DNA of 64,000 nucleotides from contig JADKHO010000001.1 in NCBI GenBank assembly GCA_016721765.1, forward strand, positions 1,414,001 to 1,478,000, given 5' to 3'. Source of the stretch: Bacteroidota bacterium. GTDB lineage: Bacteria; Bacteroidota; Bacteroidia; UBA4408. Below the pieces are notes generated by a model, which ran no database searches, was not told where the DNA came from, and saw only the letters and a program-made list of their open reading frames with translations. A program made the position numbers and the translations under genes. Shown in pieces: positions 45,313-54,726 of the stretch (position 1 is its first letter; every line of letters starts with the position of its first letter).

Positions 45313-48300
45313 TTACTTCTGTATCTCAATCTTCTGATTAAGCCAATCCTTGCCATTTTTGAGGCTAAAAAAGTAAAGCGCATTTGCAGCAACAATTTCA
45401 ACTTCAGTTTTGCTGTCGGTAATTTCAAGTTCTTTTATTTTCTTTCCTAATTCATCATAAATTCTAGCTGTTGCTGGAAGTGGAATTTTATCGCCCACAA
45501 GTATTAAAAATTTTCCTTTGCTTGGATTGGGATAAATCAAGAAACTATTTCCGAGACTATTCGCGGAGGCATAGCTGCAATCCGATGTATCTCTGCAACC
45601 ATTGTTGTTTACTGCTAATGCATAATCACCATTGGCAGTAACCAAATATGTTGAGGCGGTTTCACCAGTGATTGCTGCAAAGCCATTGTTGCAGGTGAGC
45701 CATTGATATTCTTCATTCAGAGCGTTGGCTGTTAAACTGTTTTCAATTTGTGTAAACGTTGCATCAGCAGTATTTATGGTAAGATTCAACCTTATCAAAC
45801 TATCGCAACCCATCGAATTTGTAAGCGTGTATTCAGCTGTTGAATTACTTGCAGTATATGTAGTGCCATCAATCCAGGTATAACTGTTACATGAAGTAAC
45901 TGAATCGATACCTGAGCTACTTTTATTAATAGTAAGAATAAGCGTCACCAAACTATCGCATCCGGCTGCTGTACTATATAAATAGGTTGCATTGCTGCTG
46001 CTGCTGGTATAAGTGTTTCCGTCTATCCAGGTATAACTGTCACATGCATTTACAATTGAAGATCCGGTTGTACTTTTATAAATAGTTAATACAAGTGTTA
46101 CCACACTGTCGCAACCCGCAGAGTTGGTGAGGGTTTGAGTTGCTGTTGTATTGCCGTCATATATAACCCCGTTAATCCAAGTATAGCTATCACAAGCAAT
46201 TACATTTTGTGTGGATGAATTATTATTAATGGTGAGGTGAAGTGTAACAGTGCTGTCGCATCCTGCTGAATTGGTATACGTATAAGTTGCACTTGAATTA
46301 CTTGTCGTATAAGTTATCCCATCAATCCAGGTATAGCTGCTGCACGCATTTACGGTTTGAATAGATGAATTGCTATTAATGGTTAATGCTAAACTAATAA
46401 TACTGTCGCATCCAACTGCATTAGGAAGGTTGAAGGTGGCTGTATTGTTGCTTGCCGAATACGTATTTCCATCCAACCAAACAATACTATCGCATGCTGT
46501 GATTGCATCAATAGCATTTGTGTTATAGTGAATTGTTAAATTCAAATGGATAATGCTATCGCAGCCCGAAGAGGTGGTTAAAGTAGTTATAGCACTAAAA
46601 TTGCTGCTGGTATAGGTTAAGCCATTTATCCAAGTATATTGCTCACATGCTGTAATAATATCATTGATTGAACTGCTTTGATTTATCGTTAGATTTAGAG
46701 TTATCACACTATCACAGCCTGCAGCATTTGTAAGGGTATAGTTTGCCACATTGCTGGATGTATAAATATTTCCATCCAACCAAGTATAAGTATCACAGGC
46801 AGTAACAGTTTGTGTGGATGCAGAACTGTTGATGCTAAGATTTAAAGTTACCAAACTATCACAGCCTCCTGCGGTGCTGAGCAGATAAGTTGCTGTATTG
46901 TTGCTATTGGTGTAAGTTACTCCATTAATCCAAGTAAAGCTGTTGCATGCGTTAACTGTTTGTGTAGAAGAAAATGTATTAATAGTTAGGTGTAAAGTAA
47001 CTACACTGTCGCACCCGGCAGCATTGGTGAGTGTAAAGGTAGTGCTAGTATTATTTGCGGTATAAGTAATTCCATCAATCCATGTATAACTGCTGCATGC
47101 ACTAACAGTTTGAATTGAGGAATTATTGTTGATGCTCAAATTTAAAGTAACCACACTATCACAGCCGGCAGCATTCGTAAGCGTGTGGGTTGCAGAATTG
47201 TTACTGCTGGTATAAGTGATTCCATCAATCCATGTAAAACTACTGCAGGCAGCAACAGTTTGCACCGAAGCATTATTCCCAATTGTTAGATTTAAACTTA
47301 CCACGCTATCGCATCCGGCAGCATTGATAAGGGTGTAAGATGCACTGTTTGTGCTACTTGTATAGGTAATACCATTTATCCAATTAAAACTATTGCAGGC
47401 AAAAACAGTTTGAGTGGAAGAGTTATTCGCTATTGTAAGCTGCAAGGCAATAATACTATCACAGCCGGCGGCATTGGGCAATGTAAATGTTGCGGTAGTA
47501 TTACTTGAAGGGTAGGTGATTCCATCAATCCAGGTATAGCTGTTGCAGCTTGTAATAACATCTGTTCCAACACTATTACTCGAAACAGTTAAATTTAATC
47601 GAATTGTGCTATCGCAACTAGCGGAATTTGTTAGGGTATAGATGGCAGTATTATTGTTCGAAGTATATGTATTGCCATCTATCCAAGTAAAATAGTTACA
47701 GGCACTAACGCTTTGTATGCTTGCATTGGCACATTGACTGTATTTGGCCATAAACATGCTTCCATATAAATCCGTGGTTAGATTTGCAGTAGAAGGAAAG
47801 TTGAAATTTGTTGTTCCTTCAAAGTTACCTGAAACAACTACACTCCCGAAAGGATCCACATTAATACAACTTCCAATATCTTCGTCTGTTCCACTTATTT
47901 TATGAGCCCACACAAAATCTCCATTGCTATTTAATTTGCACAAAAAGGCATCAGCTTGGCCGGCATTTGAAAGAATATAAGTTCCAACACCAGGATCGAA
48001 GTCTGCCGTAGTCCTAAAATGACCAATTGTGTAAACATTTCCGCCAACATCCAATGCTATTGCAGATGCACCATCGGGAGCAGTTCCTCCAAATTGCCTA
48101 GCCCAAATAAAATTTCCACTGGAATCTAATTTACAAACAAAAGCATCTTCATTGCCGGCTGAAGTTAAATTATATATACCTGCATTTGGATCAAAGTCTA
48201 CTGTTAAGAAAAATATGCCGGTTATAAATATGTTACCCAATCTATCCGTTTTTATATCTGTACCAATATCTGTATTGGAAGCACCGATTCTTTTTGCCCA

Positions 48301-49161
48301 GATAAAGTTACCTGTAGAAGTCAATTTTAAAATAAAAATATCTTGCCAATTTCCAGTAGCAGTTAAATTGTACACTGGAGCTCCCGGATCGAAATCAGCA
48401 GTTCCGAAAAAATGACCTGTCAAATAAATATTTCCCACATAATCCACTTCAATTGACCTGCTATATTCATTACTATTTGAACCTATTTTTTTAGCCCACA
48501 AAAAATTTCCGGAGGCATCAAAACTTGAAATAAAAATATCAGAAGTAATAATGCCTGCGCCAATTAGGTTATTTATTGCAGCGCCTGGATTAAAATCAAC
48601 TGTGTCTTTGAATATGCCAGTTATAATTATATCGCCATTCGTGCCCAAAGTAAGTCCAGAGCCAAAATCATCATAAGCTCCCCCCATACCTTTAGCCCAA
48701 ATGAAGTTTCCATTTTGATCCAATTTGGAAATAAAAATATCCCGGTCTCCAACTGAAGTTAAATTAAATGTAACAGGCCCAAAGTCGAAATCAATAGTAC
48801 CTATAAATCCACCTGTTAAGTATATATTACCGTTATTATCTAAAGCTATTCCGGTTCCGAGGTCATAACCGGAGCCTCCCAATGATTTTGCCCAAATCAA
48901 ATTTCCACTCGGATCTAACTTCATTACATAAAAATCAATACTCCCTGCTGAAATTAAGGAAAAAACACCCGGACCAGGATCCATATCAGTGGTATCCGAA
49001 AACCCACCGGTTACATAAATATTTCCTACTGCATCAGTAGCAACCGCAGCAGGGGAAACTCTAGATTTATACTCTTTGGCCCATTGGTAGGTGGGGTCAA
49101 GTGCAAATGAGGAATGCGCTTTAAAAAATAAAATAAAAAGCAGTAAATAGGTGTTTTTCAA
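45313..49161 (-). CDS. T9SS surface protein with SBBP repeats and 13 Cys-containing tandem repeats
   Basis: The 1282-residue protein has a signal peptide (LLLFILFFKAHSSFA). About eight SBBP-type repeats follow (to about 480), each near 50 residues with SGNFIWAKxxG and GNIYxTGxFxGTxDFDPG motifs. Then come thirteen ~50-residue repeats (about 480-1130) of the form AC(N/D/S)SYTWIDGxTYTSSN..ATYTLTNAAGCDS followed by VVTLNLTIN. Each repeat has two Cys that could form a disulphide. A linker ending NNNGCRDTSDC leads to the T9SS type A domain (FLIYPNPSKGKFLIL, ending KIEIQK). It is probably a fibrous surface adhesin. It is convergent with the giant T9SS gene. Confidence 0.88.
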   Translation of the reverse strand: MKNTYLLLFILFFKAHSSFALDPTYQWAKEYKSRVSPAAVATDAVGNIYVTGGFSDTTDMDPGPGVFSLISAGSIDFYVMKLDPSGNLIWAKSLGGSGYDLGTGIALDNNGNIYLTGGFIGTIDFDFGPVTFNLTSVGDRDIFISKLDQNGNFIWAKGMGGAYDDFGSGLTLGTNGDIIITGIFKDTVDFNPGAAINNLIGAGIITSDIFISSFDASGNFLWAKKIGSNSNEYSRSIEVDYVGNIYLTGHFFGTADFDPGAPVYNLTATGNWQDIFILKLTSTGNFIWAKRIGASNTDIGTDIKTDRLGNIFITGIFFLTVDFDPNAGIYNLTSAGNEDAFVCKLDSSGNFIWARQFGGTAPDGASAIALDVGGNVYTIGHFRTTADFDPGVGTYILSNAGQADAFLCKLNSNGDFVWAHKISGTDEDIGSCINVDPFGSVVVSGNFEGTTNFNFPSTANLTTDLYGSMFMAKYSQCANASIQSVSACNYFTWIDGNTYTSNNNTAIYTLTNSASCDSTIRLNLTVSSNSVGTDVITSCNSYTWIDGITYPSSNTTATFTLPNAAGCDSIIALQLTIANNSSTQTVFACNSFNWINGITYTSSTNSASYTLINAAGCDSVVSLNLTIGNNASVQTVAACSSFTWIDGITYTSSNNSATHTLTNAAGCDSVVTLNLSINNNSSIQTVSACSSYTWIDGITYTANNTSTTFTLTNAAGCDSVVTLHLTINTFSSTQTVNACNSFTWINGVTYTNSNNTATYLLSTAGGCDSLVTLNLSINSSASTQTVTACDTYTWLDGNIYTSSNVANYTLTNAAGCDSVITLNLTINQSSSINDIITACEQYTWINGLTYTSSNFSAITTLTTSSGCDSIIHLNLTIHYNTNAIDAITACDSIVWLDGNTYSASNNTATFNLPNAVGCDSIISLALTINSNSSIQTVNACSSYTWIDGITYTTSNSSATYTYTNSAGCDSTVTLHLTINNNSSTQNVIACDSYTWINGVIYDGNTTATQTLTNSAGCDSVVTLVLTIYKSTTGSSIVNACDSYTWIDGNTYTSSSSNATYLYSTAAGCDSLVTLILTINKSSSGIDSVTSCNSYTWIDGTTYTASNSTAEYTLTNSMGCDSLIRLNLTINTADATFTQIENSLTANALNEEYQWLTCNNGFAAITGETASTYLVTANGDYALAVNNNGCRDTSDCSYASANSLGNSFLIYPNPSKGKFLILVGDKIPLPATARIYDELGKKIKELEITDSKTEVEIVAANALYFFSLKNGKDWLNQKIEIQK
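45770..47715 (-). repeat. 13 tandem coding repeats of about 150 bp
   Basis: The DNA encoding the CDS-to-WIDG repeats is visibly similar from unit to unit, for example recurring CCATCAATCCA and GTATAACT words on the plus strand. Units differ by point changes and by one or two codons in length, which indicates expansion by duplication followed by divergence. Confidence 0.85.
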
Positions 49162-49396
49162 TTAAAATGGGGTTTTTGTGATTTACAAAATCACAGTGTT
49201 GTGTAAAATTAAGAATAAAAATTTGGAGAGAAATGATATCTTTTAGTGGTGGAAATCGATTAGGTTCATTATAAAACTGGGCTTGGGACTTTTATTTCAT
49301 ATAAGGATAAAAACATATTGAAATATTGTAACCACTATTTTAAGTATACAAAGAAGCTTGAATCGAATTGGAAGAGGCTAGTTTATGTATTATATT

Positions 49397-50299
49397 CTAA
49401 TGGTAGGCAACAAAATTTACTAGTCCAAGTGTAACAAGGTAGATTGATTCTGCCTCATGTCGGGTAAAATCGCGTTTCATTCCTGTGTGATGACTTTTGG
49501 AGGATAATTGATAAGTAGAATTTTCTAGCTTAGTAATTAATTCAAGAATACCCTCATTGGTCTCCTTGAACCACTTTGAGTTAGATCTTGAAACAATATT
49601 TTTTGCAATATTTTTAAGTTCTTCATGTATCTTATCATGAGTCTTTCTGCAAGCTCCAATACAGTCATTGTAGTTATGATTCTTAAAATACTCATCTGCC
49701 TTTTCGAACTCTAAAAAAATTCCTGAATATATTTCTTTTAGATGTTGATGGTGTAAAGGGACTTCAATCAGTTTGAAATTATTATAATTCAATTTCGGTA
49801 AAACGCTCTTCACCCATTGCGATTGAGGAATTTCAAAATCTATATATGATTCAAAAATAGAACAAAATGGCGCGTCATAATCAACCTTAATTAACTGAAC
49901 GGGAGAGGTTTTTATGGGTGAATTTTTTCTGTTTGTTACTAGGCCAGTAAATCTTAACCTAAAAACTAAATCACCTTTTCGGTTTTTCTCAATAAAACTT
50001 ATTTCTTTCTCACTAAGGGGTAACATAATAGTTTTTGATTCTTTGTGTTCTTTTTTGGGTTGCTTCTCATCAACAGAAAAACCAGTAAATTCAACTGTTT
50101 CAGATACTGCCGTATTATTCAAGCTTAAAGAGAACTTTATAGAACTTACATCAAATGCAGTTAGGCTAATTTGCCTAAAAATGAAATTTACAGGTACTAT
50201 TAGAAAACTTGAAAGCTCATCCGAGAAGCCTTCTATATGTTTAGGAATGATATTTATTTCTTGGCTGACTTCTTCAATAATAAAATTTGCTTTGTTCAT
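49397..50299 (-). CDS. Partner protein of the NACHT-like NTPase, function unknown
   Basis: The 300-residue protein has no signal or membrane segment. The N-terminal ~165 residues are beta-rich (FLIVPVNFIFRQISLTAFDVSSIKFSLSL is one stretch in two strands). The C-terminal ~120 residues are helical, with EFEKADEYFKNHNYNDCIGACRKTHDKIHEEL and a final HHTGMKRDFTRHEAESIYLVTLGLVNF. This C-terminal pattern recalls helical domains found at the ends of abortive-infection and HEPN-like proteins, but no RxxxxH active-site motif is clear. It starts 6 bp after the NTPase stop, so the two form an operon. It may be a sensor or regulatory subunit. Confidence 0.7.
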   Translation of the reverse strand: MNKANFIIEEVSQEINIIPKHIEGFSDELSSFLIVPVNFIFRQISLTAFDVSSIKFSLSLNNTAVSETVEFTGFSVDEKQPKKEHKESKTIMLPLSEKEISFIEKNRKGDLVFRLRFTGLVTNRKNSPIKTSPVQLIKVDYDAPFCSIFESYIDFEIPQSQWVKSVLPKLNYNNFKLIEVPLHHQHLKEIYSGIFLEFEKADEYFKNHNYNDCIGACRKTHDKIHEELKNIAKNIVSRSNSKWFKETNEGILELITKLENSTYQLSSKSHHTGMKRDFTRHEAESIYLVTLGLVNFVAYH

Positions 50300-50305
50300 T
50301 GTTTC

Positions 50306-53300
50306 TTAATTAAGTTTATAACACTCTAAAAAGTGAATATGCCAGTGTTTCAATTCCTTATAATCGTTAATTATTTTCTCCCGCAGTAGACTTTTGTTGT
50401 CTTTATGGGACTTAATTAAAATACAATATATCCCATATTTGCAGTTAAATCCTTTGCGATAGGAGTTTTCAAGAGTTTTCTTATACTTAATTCTTTTAGA
50501 TTCGTTTTTTATTTGCTCATTGGTTATAAATTTCAGCTCAAGAACAATTGGTCCGATAAAACTATAGGAGATAATAAAATCTGGTCTAAGATTACTAGCA
50601 GTTTGCGGCTCTCTATAAATATCGCTTTTTCTTAATCCTCTTTTTAGAAGCGAATTTTCAATTTGAATCTTTAGTGCTTTTTGTACAAAATCTTCATTAA
50701 AATCTGTTATTTTATTAGTTGGCTTATTAAATGGATCAAAGTAACCTTCATGCTGAATGAAGTTCACTATGTCTTCTTGGATAGAAGCTTTTAGAAGATT
50801 TAATAAATCATTTTCATTATAAACAGGCAAATAATTTTTGGATTTAATTTCATTGTATTTTTTGATTGAATCCAAGAAGCTTCGAGGTTTAAGAAAATCA
50901 TTTGAGTATTCGATTTCGAGGTTTCTTAAATTCTGCCTGAAGGAATTTTTTTGACTTCGATTTGATTTGGAAATATAATCTGTTAGTGATTTCAAAACAG
51001 ATATATCTTTTAATCGTTTCAGCCCTAAATAATAATTGTAAACTATTTTCTGCAAATAATGACTGTATTCGAAATATTTCTCCTCATTTCTAATTTGAAA
51101 TGAAAAATCAAGCAAATCATTAATAGCATCCTTAAAAGTTAATTCGCTTTTTTCCATAATACACTTGGCAAAAGTCATTCTATCCAATTCTTGCTCCTTT
51201 TCTGGGTAAGGCCTTGGACCATTGGAAAGATAATTTCGAATTAATGGAAATTTTCTTTTTTTAATTTCTTCCATTCGCCAATTAAAAGCTTTATGATTGG
51301 AATACTTTGCTATTAAATATTCGTTAGCAATTTCAGCTAACGAGTAGTTATTTAAATCATCTATTGATTTATCGAATATCAATTCAAGATATTGAGAATT
51401 ATTTTCTAACTCAGCTATACAGATTAGAGATTGCTGTTTTACATTGATATCAATTCGAGGATCAATTATTTTTTTAAGAAACGACTTAGCAATGGGCAAC
51501 ATCTCCACCCTTTTGTTTTCTTTAATAAACTCAATTAAATTTCCAGGAACGAGCCTCAAAAGGTCATCTTCTCTTTTTAAGTATTGATCTGATATTACAT
51601 TATATTCTGCATCAGTTATACTACCGAATGCATCTTTAATATTATTAAGAAAATTAAAATCATCATCTTTATCATACAAAATGGGTATTAATGAGATAAA
51701 AAAATTGCGAAATATTAAAATGTCATTTTTCATTCCGAGCAGTAATGCCGCTTTCAGCAATTTAGGATAATGAACAAAATATCCGTTTTCTATCAAATAC
51801 TGTTTGTCAGATACATAGTCAATTTTTATTTTAACCTTCGAAAGGTCAGATTTTGAAAAGCATTTAAGAATATATTTTCTCAGCCTATTCAGATCTTTTG
51901 AATTTGCACGGTTAAACAAAATTTCATCATTATTAATAAAATAAAAGCAGGCTTTAAATAAATCATTTCCCATTTCATTACGGAATTCTTTAAGCACGAA
52001 TTCACTCGCATCTGATTCTTGAGTAATATCTTTTGTTTTTTTCTGGAAATCCTTGTAAAAGTCAGGATAAATTTGTCTTATTCCATTTAATATGGAAGTA
52101 TAAGTTTTAGGATTTATAACTTGTACTTTCGCCAAAATTGAAGCAAATAGATTATTGCCCAACGGTTGTTGTGTTAAACCTCTAAAGGAACTTAAATTCT
52201 TAACAGTAAGAACAGTTGCAATTTCAGGGATAAAAGCATAATAAAAACTAATTAACTTTAAGTCAAAGAACGCTTTTAGATCTTGATTATTTTTTCCCAA
52301 AAGAGTTTTTAAGAGGTTTATAAAAAAAGAAGATCTATTAAGATCATAATAATGGCAGTTTTTTATTAATGACTTAAACACAACTCTAAGAATTTGAAGA
52401 AATTCCGGATTCCAATTATCTTTTATCCTCCTAAAAATAGGCATAATGGTCGCATTGGTGTACCCGTAATCTCGAATTGAAATTAGGTTAATTAATAACT
52501 CATCATTTTGAACTAATTTCTTTAAAAATAGGTTGATAATTTTTGGCTCATTTAGCCTATTTAACCAATTGACCGAATCCTCATTTTTACTTTTAATTCC
52601 TTCAATAATGATTTCAACAGAAAAGTCATTATCAGGGTTGGCAATTAAAGTGTAAAGCGCATATAATTTAAAAGCTTGCTCACCTTTGCGAGTGAAATAT
52701 TTTTTGACTGCTTTAATATCCTTTAGAGTTTTATCTTGACCCAAAATAATAAGGCAGGAGATTACTGTATCAGTATTTCTATTATAATTTCTGAATAAAT
52801 ATGGGAACCCTTTTTTTATAGTTATTATTAAATCTGTTGACTTTTCATATCTTTTGCTTTTGATACCCTCTGCGATTAAAAAGAGCTTATTTGATGTACG
52901 TATCCTTTCTTCATCACTAAAAGTAATACTTTGAAGTAAATCGTTGTTAATAGGAGTATAATATTCAGGCAAGGAATAAGCTTTAGAACTTAAATAGATA
53001 TTATTCTCTTGGAAATAGTTGAATGTTGTTTCAAATATTTTAGACTTCTCAACATTGCTAAATTGAGTTATATCAGCAACAGCAAATAAAGAAAACAGCT
53101 CATCTGCAATTAATCTATCTGTTGATTGAAATAGATAGTCGATAATTGTTAATAATTGCTTTCCATCAATCTCAATAACATACTTGAGCACATCAAACCA
53201 GTTCGTATAAATGTGTTTGAAATTAGGCTCTATAATCAAATCATAAAGAACCTGGGTTTTATTTCCTAGTCTAAGCAATTCCTTAGCGGCAAGATATTCC

Positions 53301-54307
53301 TGAAACTCGGTATTATCAAAAGCAATTTCATTAAAATCCTTTTCTTTCAATACCCTTTTTATAAAATCCTTAAGATCAAGATCATTTAAAAATATAAGGT
53401 TAATATTGGAATTTGCTTCATCTAGAAAAGTCAATAAATCATCTCTGGAAATGGAATTTACTTGAAAAATTTCCATAATGAGTGCTAATTTTTCAGTAAC
53501 ACGTTTTGTTATTTCAGCTCTTGATTGCTTTATCGATTTTTCCTCTAATTTTTTATATATGAACATTTCAAACAAATCAGTTCGTTTTAAATGTTTTATT
53601 CCTGAAAAAAAATCGGTTTTATATGCAAGTGAAATAATTACTTCGAGATACCTAGCTATTCTAATAACACTGCTATTCCTATTGTAGGTCGTTAATTTAT
53701 AAAGAGAATTAAGTTTCGTCCCCGAAACATTCTTTATGTTTTGTTGGAGATAGTTATTGATTTGTATATCGGAAAATGGTTTGATTAGAATAAAACTAAA
53801 GTGTTTACTTCGATTGTTTAAATCCAAGATTTTTTTGAGATAGTGACTTCGGCATGCTACAACAAGTCTCAAATCTTTTTTAGTTTCTCCTAAGCGAAGG
53901 ATTGAGTTTAGCGTTTCCTCGAATTTATCTGAATTAACTTCATCAAGCGCATCGAAATAGATTGTGCAACCTTCTTTTGCGACAAACTTGTCTTTCAGAG
54001 ATTCTTTCTTAATAAATTGCGAAACAATTTCTGAAATTTTAGTATGATTAATTTGGGGGAGGTCAACAACTAAAGCGGCAATTTTACGCTTACGCCCTTT
54101 TACTTGGATTGCCTTTAATAATCTAGATTTCCCTACGCCTGGCTCTCCAAGAACAAAGTATCTTTTACTATCATTAAAAAAATCGTCTATTGAGAAGAGT
54201 TTGTTTTTATCATAAACTGGGTATTCAAAGTCTTCAGAAAGCTTGTCATTCTTTAATTCATCAAAATCTTTATACTTTATTAAAGTTGGTAGGATATATG
54301 TACTCAT
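50306..54307 (-). CDS. NACHT-like STAND NTPase with C-terminal PD-(D/E)XK nuclease motif
   Basis: The 1333-residue protein begins with a short N-terminal part, then a P-loop NTPase (about 45-330). Walker A is GEPGVGKS (54-61), Walker B is IYFDALDEV (116-124) with the extra acidic residues typical of NACHT, and a sensor-like Arg lies in VVACRSHYL (about 153). A long helical region (about 350-1150) with HEAT/TPR-like character follows. The C-terminus has RPDFIISYSF and IVLELKF, with D1243, E1257 and K1259 in a D-x13-E-x-K arrangement. This fits a PD-(D/E)XK nuclease. Known antiviral STAND proteins usually have the effector at the N-terminus, so this order is unusual. The defence role is inferred. 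Confidence 0.78.
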   Translation of the reverse strand: MSTYILPTLIKYKDFDELKNDKLSEDFEYPVYDKNKLFSIDDFFNDSKRYFVLGEPGVGKSRLLKAIQVKGRKRKIAALVVDLPQINHTKISEIVSQFIKKESLKDKFVAKEGCTIYFDALDEVNSDKFEETLNSILRLGETKKDLRLVVACRSHYLKKILDLNNRSKHFSFILIKPFSDIQINNYLQQNIKNVSGTKLNSLYKLTTYNRNSSVIRIARYLEVIISLAYKTDFFSGIKHLKRTDLFEMFIYKKLEEKSIKQSRAEITKRVTEKLALIMEIFQVNSISRDDLLTFLDEANSNINLIFLNDLDLKDFIKRVLKEKDFNEIAFDNTEFQEYLAAKELLRLGNKTQVLYDLIIEPNFKHIYTNWFDVLKYVIEIDGKQLLTIIDYLFQSTDRLIADELFSLFAVADITQFSNVEKSKIFETTFNYFQENNIYLSSKAYSLPEYYTPINNDLLQSITFSDEERIRTSNKLFLIAEGIKSKRYEKSTDLIITIKKGFPYLFRNYNRNTDTVISCLIILGQDKTLKDIKAVKKYFTRKGEQAFKLYALYTLIANPDNDFSVEIIIEGIKSKNEDSVNWLNRLNEPKIINLFLKKLVQNDELLINLISIRDYGYTNATIMPIFRRIKDNWNPEFLQILRVVFKSLIKNCHYYDLNRSSFFINLLKTLLGKNNQDLKAFFDLKLISFYYAFIPEIATVLTVKNLSSFRGLTQQPLGNNLFASILAKVQVINPKTYTSILNGIRQIYPDFYKDFQKKTKDITQESDASEFVLKEFRNEMGNDLFKACFYFINNDEILFNRANSKDLNRLRKYILKCFSKSDLSKVKIKIDYVSDKQYLIENGYFVHYPKLLKAALLLGMKNDILIFRNFFISLIPILYDKDDDFNFLNNIKDAFGSITDAEYNVISDQYLKREDDLLRLVPGNLIEFIKENKRVEMLPIAKSFLKKIIDPRIDINVKQQSLICIAELENNSQYLELIFDKSIDDLNNYSLAEIANEYLIAKYSNHKAFNWRMEEIKKRKFPLIRNYLSNGPRPYPEKEQELDRMTFAKCIMEKSELTFKDAINDLLDFSFQIRNEEKYFEYSHYLQKIVYNYYLGLKRLKDISVLKSLTDYISKSNRSQKNSFRQNLRNLEIEYSNDFLKPRSFLDSIKKYNEIKSKNYLPVYNENDLLNLLKASIQEDIVNFIQHEGYFDPFNKPTNKITDFNEDFVQKALKIQIENSLLKRGLRKSDIYREPQTASNLRPDFIISYSFIGPIVLELKFITNEQIKNESKRIKYKKTLENSYRKGFNCKYGIYCILIKSHKDNKSLLREKIINDYKELKHWHIHFLECYKLN

Positions 54308-54726
54308 AATGTTTGAAGTCCTTGCAAATTTATTAATGAATTACAATTGTTAAGAAATCTCAACTCATTTTCAGATTCTCCCAAATGAAGGATGTAGGTG
54401 GTCATATGTTTAAATATCTACAATTTAAGAATAATGAATATATTTAATGAATATAATAAGTTAATGTAAAACTGATATATTAAACAGCAATGAAATGATA
54501 GGTCCAAAAGTAGATTATATACTTAACAATCCGATAGAAACAAGCATTGAAAAGAAGCCTTTGAGTTGAAGTTGAGTCAATGCTGACAGCCCTATAAAAA
54601 TAGAGGTGCAATGATGCCAAGCATAGCGCTACCAATTAAAAAACGAACGAAGCAGCGCTTTACGGGTAAGGGGGGCTTCAACTTTGTCAGTTTTTTTGTT
54701 ACTTTGTTGAACACATGATTATCATG
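54308..54726. other. 419-bp divergent intergenic region with inverted repeats
   Basis: The left part holds the NTPase promoter. The right part (54565-54690) has GTTGAAG/CTTCAAC (54565 and 54676), CTGAC/GTCAG (54583 and 54686) and two AGCGCT palindromes (54625 and 54654). Some of these stems exclude each other. No gene is visible. Confidence 0.6.
54325..54332 (-). promoter_or_regulatory. -7 promoter element of the NTPase operon
   Basis: On the minus strand TAAATTTG matches TAnnTTTG and ends 17 nt upstream of the NTPase ATG; a TTTC 21 bp further upstream could serve as a weak -33 element. Confidence 0.45.

Noticed and set aside
45770..47715. Regular ~150-bp spacing that could suggest a CRISPR-like array
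   Set aside because: The repeats are in frame inside one long gene and encode a protein domain; there are no short exact repeats with unique spacers and no cas genes in the window.
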